From assembly GCA_012963185.1 (NCBI GenBank), contig DTWD01000608.1, forward strand, positions 1 to 9,647: 9,647 nucleotides of DNA, written 5' to 3'. Shown piece by piece: positions 6,463 through 9,647 of this stretch. The notes beneath the pieces were generated by a model. That model had not been told where the DNA came from. It did no database searches and saw only the letters and a list, made by a program, of their open reading frames with translations. Numbering within the stretch: the first letter of the stretch is position 1; every line of letters begins with the position of its first letter. Made by a program: the position numbers and the translations under genes. Source of the stretch: Acidobacteriota bacterium. Lineage in GTDB: Bacteria > Acidobacteriota > Vicinamibacteria > Vicinamibacterales > UBA8438.

Positions 6463-7868
6463 CTTCTTTGGGAAGGGTCGAACTCGAAAAGACTCGCTCA
6501 CTTTCACTGGTGCGACGTCTTGGTCCGATTGATGGTGCGTCAATTATTGTTTCCAATGTCATTGGCAGTGGCATTTTTATCGTGCCGGCACTTGTGGCCG
6601 GCTGGATTCCAAATGTCTGGCTCATGTTGGCTGCCTGGGGTGTCGGTGGGATGCTCGCTTTTGCTGGAGCTATGGCGTATGCCGAGTTAGCCGTCCTGCG
6701 ACCGCACGCAGGGGGAGAATACGTTTATCTTCGAGAGGCATTCGGTCCGACGATTGGGTTTTTAACGGGTTGGACATCGTTTATCGCTGGGTTCTCAGGA
6801 GCCATCGCAGCTTCTGCAGTTGGGTTTGCGACGTTCGTTGGTCAGCTCTTTCCGATGGTGGCTGATTCGTTGCCATTGTTCCAAGTACCTCTGGTCTTTG
6901 TCTCATTGACTGTGTCATCGCAGACCCTTGTGGCACTTGCATTAATCGCTGTTTTGACGGTGATTCATGTGAGAGGTCTTGGTCCAGGACGTTTGGTTCA
7001 AAATATGCTTGCAATATCGAAAGTCGCGTTTTTAGTAATACTGATCGTGGCAGGGTTTTCGATTGGCAATGGTACTGTCGCGAACTTTTCGGTTGCTAAT
7101 CAGCCGGTTGCTGTCGAGCTGTGGCTTCTTGCCTTGATCCCTATTATGTTCAGTTTTTCTGGTTGGAATGCAGCCGCGTATCTAGCTGGCGAGATACGCG
7201 ATCCGGAACGAAATGTTCCATTGGCGATGGCCTTAGGTACGGTTACTGTTGTCGTGATTTTTTTGTGCCTTAATGTGTTGTACGTTTTTGCGATGCCACT
7301 GCATGAGATTGCTGCGGTTGATGTGCGGGTAATCGATGCAGTAGCTGGGCGTTTATTGGGACCGGAGGTGGCCACGTCAATCGCAGCGGCATCGGCCGTG
7401 ATGATTGCTGCGAGTGTCAGCGCGATGATTATGGCTGGGCCTCGCGTCTACTACGCCATGGCTCGAGACGGCCAGTTTTTATCTGCAGCAGCACGCGTAC
7501 ACCCTACGTTCCGGACGCCGACTGTCGCGATTGTCGTGCAGAGCCTCTGGAGTGCGGTTCTCGTGTTAGTTGGAACGTTTGACCAGTTGTTGCTCTACAC
7601 TGGGTTTGCGGTGACGCTGTTCGCTGGCACAGCGGTCGCGGCGTTGTTTGTATTGCGGAAGAAAATTCAAGAAACTTCTCACCCGTTCCGGGCATGGGGC
7701 TATCCAGTTGCCCCGGCTGTATTTGTTGCAGTCAGTGCCGTAATGGTCGTGAACTACGTGTGGCGGCAACCATTAGAATCCGGTGTAGGCATCGTTTGTA
7801 TCGTAGCGGGTATTCCGTTGTATTGGATGTTTAAGAAAACTTCACGTGACAAGGTTATAGAACAATGA
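6459..7868 (+). CDS. APC-superfamily amino acid permease
   Basis: Inner-membrane secondary transporter of the amino acid-polyamine-organocation type, 469 residues with about 12 hydrophobic helices by eye. Diagnostic features are VIGSGIF (34-40) in the first helix, which forms the unwound substrate-binding segment, then [13 protein letters not shown] before helix 3, [20 protein letters not shown] in the middle, and [10 protein letters not shown] near the helix 8-9 region. The pattern resembles the LAT-like branch (YfnA/SteT type) more than the AroP/LysP group. Substrate and exchange mode cannot be read from the sequence. The start is GTG, overlapping the lipoprotein stop by four bases (GTGA). 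No Shine-Dalgarno is seen, so coupled translation is likely; a GTG 17 codons further in is a weaker alternative. Its TGA overlaps the hslV ATG. Family sure, gene symbol not assignable. Confidence 0.92.
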   Translation: MTSLGRVELEKTRSLSLVRRLGPIDGASIIVSNVIGSGIFIVPALVAGWIPNVWLMLAAWGVGGMLAFAGAMAYAELAVLRPHAGGEYVYLREAFGPTIGFLTGWTSFIAGFSGAIAASAVGFATFVGQLFPMVADSLPLFQVPLVFVSLTVSSQTLVALALIAVLTVIHVRGLGPGRLVQNMLAISKVAFLVILIVAGFSIGNGTVANFSVANQPVAVELWLLALIPIMFSFSGWNAAAYLAGEIRDPERNVPLAMALGTVTVVVIFLCLNVLYVFAMPLHEIAAVDVRVIDAVAGRLLGPEVATSIAAASAVMIAASVSAMIMAGPRVYYAMARDGQFLSAAARVHPTFRTPTVAIVVQSLWSAVLVLVGTFDQLLLYTGFAVTLFAGTAVAALFVLRKKIQETSHPFRAWGYPVAPAVFVAVSAVMVVNYVWRQPLESGVGIVCIVAGIPLYWMFKKTSRDKVIEQ

Positions 7869-8407
7869 ATAAACCATCAGAATTTAAGAGTACTACCGTG
7901 ATCGCAGTACGAAGGCACGGGAAGACCGTTATGGCAAGCGACGGTCAGGTAACATTTGGTAATACCGTGGTGAAGCAAACTGCGCGCAAGATTCGTCGTC
8001 TCTACAACGATAAAGTGTTAGCTGGGTTTGCTGGTTCAGCTGCTGACTCGTTTGCGTTGTTTGCTCGATTTGAGGCCAAACTTGAGCAGTATCGTGGGAA
8101 TCTTGAACGGTCTGTTGTCGAACTTGCGAAGGATTGGCGAAGCGATCGTGTGTTGCGACGCTTGGAAGCGATGTTGGTTGTCTCCGATGAAACTGCCACG
8201 TTTTTGTTGTCTGGCACAGGCGATTTAATTGAGCCCGATGACGGGATTGTGGCCATCGGGTCTGGTGGGGCATTTGCGATGTCGGCGGCAAAAGCCCTGG
8301 CTGGACATACGAATCTTGAGGCACGGACAATTGCTGAGGCAGCAATGAACATCGCCGCGGATATTTGCATTTATACGAATAGCAATGTCACGATCGAAGA
8401 ACTGTAA
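7865..8407 (+). CDS. hslV: ATP-dependent protease proteolytic subunit HslV (ClpQ)
   Basis: Threonine protease forming the double hexameric chamber of the HslUV complex in the cytosol, where it degrades proteins unfolded by HslU. The sequence matches the family from end to end: [10 protein letters not shown] at the mature N-terminus, [41 protein letters not shown] and the ending [13 protein letters not shown]. Taking Thr10 as the catalytic Thr1, the other active-site residues fall exactly where expected: Asp26 (Asp17 in E. coli), Lys42 (Lys33) and Ser133 (Ser124). The nine residues before Thr10 form a propeptide that must be removed; E. coli HslV loses only its Met. The ATG overlaps the permease TGA (ATGA), with a weak AAGG ten bases upstream. 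It is followed by hslU after two bases. Confidence 0.97.
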   Translation: MNKPSEFKSTTVIAVRRHGKTVMASDGQVTFGNTVVKQTARKIRRLYNDKVLAGFAGSAADSFALFARFEAKLEQYRGNLERSVVELAKDWRSDRVLRRLEAMLVVSDETATFLLSGTGDLIEPDDGIVAIGSGGAFAMSAAKALAGHTNLEARTIAEAAMNIAADICIYTNSNVTIEEL

Positions 8408-8409
8408 TC

Positions 8410-9647
8410 GTGCCGATTTATCTTCCTGAGTCCACCGGAGTCATTACGGGTTCGCTGACACCACGACAAATTGTTGCGGAGCTGGACAAGTATGTCGTCC
8501 GCCAACATCAAGCCAAACGGGCAGTCGCAATTGCGCTCCGCAATAGAATGCGTCGTCAAAAACTCCCGCCCGATCTGGCGGAAGAAGTTGCTCCAAAGAA
8601 TATTTTGATGATCGGTCCGACTGGGGTGGGTAAAACAGAAGTGGCACGCCGGCTGGCACGGTTGGCGCAATCACCATTCATTAAAGTAGAAGCATCGAAA
8701 TTTACCGAGGTAGGTTATGTTGGGCGCGATGTCGAATCGATGGTGCGAGTCCTGGTCGAGCTATCGGTTGACATGGTACGTGAAGAACGGTTGATCGAAA
8801 TACGAGAGAAAGCGAGAGCAAATGCCGAGGAACGCCTTCTCGATCTACTGCTTCCCCCGGTTCCACCGCCGCCTGCAACAACTACTACGGGTGACGTTCC
8901 GATCGAACCGGAGTCGATTAGCAGTACGCGTGAGAAGTTTCGTGCTCAATTGAGAGATGGTCGACTCGACAAACGAGTTGTCGATGTCGAAGCTACGGAC
9001 TCATCGATGCCCTCATTTGAAATTATTGCGGGTAGTTCGACGGAAGATATCGATGTCAAGATGAAGGATATGCTTCCTGGGTTATTTCAAGGACGTAATC
9101 GGAAACGTCGTCTACGTGTACCGGAAGCCATTGAACATTTGGTGCGAGAAGAGGAACAGAAGCTAGTTGACATAGAAAGTGTCAGTCGGTTGGCGATCGA
9201 AAGAGTGGAGCAGGCTGGCATCATTTTTGTAGACGAGATTGACAAGATCGCAGGTCGAGAAGGTGCTCAGGGACCGGATGTTAGCCGCGAAGGGGTGCAG
9301 CGAGACATTTTACCGATTGTGGAAGGCACGAACGTCAATACAAAGCACGGCATGGTGCGGACGGACCACATTTTGTTTATTGCGGCCGGCGCTTTTCATC
9401 TTTGCAAACCTTCGGATTTGATCCCTGAATTGCAAGGGCGTTTTCCGATCAGAGTTGAACTTGAGGCACTTGAAACCAACGACTTTGTTCGCATCTTGAC
9501 GGAACCCAAAGGCGCGCTCGTCACTCAATATCGCGGATTAATGGCAACCGAGGGACTCGACGTGAGTTTTACGGATGAGGCGGTACGACGGATTGCGGAG
9601 TATGCGAGCTTGGTGAATGACCGGACTGAGAACATCGGCGCGCGTCG
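8410..9647 (+). CDS. hslU: ATP-dependent protease ATPase subunit HslU (ClpY), 3' end outside window
   Basis: AAA+ unfoldase that caps HslV and feeds it substrates. The frame runs open from a GTG two bases after the hslV stop to the window end: 412 full codons plus two bases. It starts VPIYLPES, followed by the conserved [14 protein letters not shown]. Visible motifs are Walker A GPTGVGKT (69-76), pore loop GYVG (102-105), Walker [10 protein letters not shown] (271-279), [11 protein letters not shown], the sensor-1 region LFIAAGAF, and the [11 protein letters not shown] arginine finger (Arg344). The I-domain lies between pore loop and Walker B and has a Pro-rich run (LLPPVPPPP). The sequence ends at the sensor-2 motif NIGAR, so roughly 50 residues are missing by comparison with E. 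coli. Odd point: the usual Gly-Gln of AAA box II reads Arg-Gln (Arg31). There is no ATG in the N-terminal segment, so GTG is the best start. Confidence 0.96.
   Translation, partial: MPIYLPESTGVITGSLTPRQIVAELDKYVVRQHQAKRAVAIALRNRMRRQKLPPDLAEEVAPKNILMIGPTGVGKTEVARRLARLAQSPFIKVEASKFTEVGYVGRDVESMVRVLVELSVDMVREERLIEIREKARANAEERLLDLLLPPVPPPPATTTTGDVPIEPESISSTREKFRAQLRDGRLDKRVVDVEATDSSMPSFEIIAGSSTEDIDVKMKDMLPGLFQGRNRKRRLRVPEAIEHLVREEEQKLVDIESVSRLAIERVEQAGIIFVDEIDKIAGREGAQGPDVSREGVQRDILPIVEGTNVNTKHGMVRTDHILFIAAGAFHLCKPSDLIPELQGRFPIRVELEALETNDFVRILTEPKGALVTQYRGLMATEGLDVSFTDEAVRRIAEYASLVNDRTENIGAR

Noticed and set aside
6100..6543. Minus-strand reading frame of 147 codons opposite the lipoprotein and permease start
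   Set aside because: Its sequence looks like out-of-frame coding DNA, and it overlaps two supported plus-strand genes with clear signal peptide and helix features.
7929..8345. Minus-strand frame of 138 codons opposite hslV
   Set aside because: It is antisense to a fully conserved HslV; its Gln- and Thr-rich composition is typical of a shadow frame.
1..9647. CRISPR array, tRNA, rRNA, insertion sequence or large repeat
   Set aside because: Scanning by eye found no regularly spaced repeats, no transposase motifs and no RNA gene signature. Nearly all bases are taken by the eight genes.

Overview
The window is a piece of bacterial chromosome with about half GC by eye. It carries eight genes, two of them cut by the window edges. 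In order they are: the 3' part of topA (DNA topoisomerase I); trmFO (folate-dependent tRNA m5U54 methyltransferase); xerC (tyrosine recombinase for chromosome dimer resolution); a convergent ABC-F ATPase on the minus strand; then on the plus strand an unrecognised small lipoprotein, an APC-superfamily amino acid permease, hslV (protease subunit) and most of hslU (its unfoldase).

Organism. The order topA-trmFO-xerC-hslV-hslU is the arrangement known from Bacillus (topA-gid-codV-clpQ-clpY) and from several other non-gammaproteobacterial phyla. TrmFO rather than TrmA also argues against a gammaproteobacterium. The lipobox-bearing exported protein, the multi-zinc-ribbon TopA, the style of the APC permease and the HslU N-terminus all feel most like Acidobacteriota (Vicinamibacteria-like) or a related uncultured lineage. 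This is an impression from family knowledge and was not tested. Nothing points to a phage, plasmid, transposon, CRISPR array or RNA gene.

Layout. Bases 1-3710 hold a tightly packed plus-strand block: a 3-base gap between topA and trmFO, and a 29-base overlap between trmFO and xerC with a good Shine-Dalgarno sequence inside trmFO. xerC ends only 7 bases from the end of the convergent ABC-F gene (5700-3718). The only real intergenic space is 5701-5874. It separates the ABC-F gene from a second plus-strand block in which lipoprotein, permease, hslV and hslU follow with 4-base overlaps (GTGA, ATGA) and then a 2-base gap. This looks like one operon transcribed from the divergent spacer.

How the genes fit together. 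The first block combines DNA topology, tRNA modification and chromosome resolution. The second joins cytosolic ATP-dependent proteolysis (HslUV) to an amino acid transporter and an exported lipoprotein. The main architectural oddity is that the ABC-F, lipoprotein and permease genes sit inside the usual xerC-hslV junction, so hslVU is now translationally coupled to a permease. I found no convincing undescribed system. The best leads are this coupling, the unknown lipoprotein, the possibly leaderless divergent starts, an unusual Gly-to-Arg change in HslU, and lineage insertions in TrmFO and XerC.
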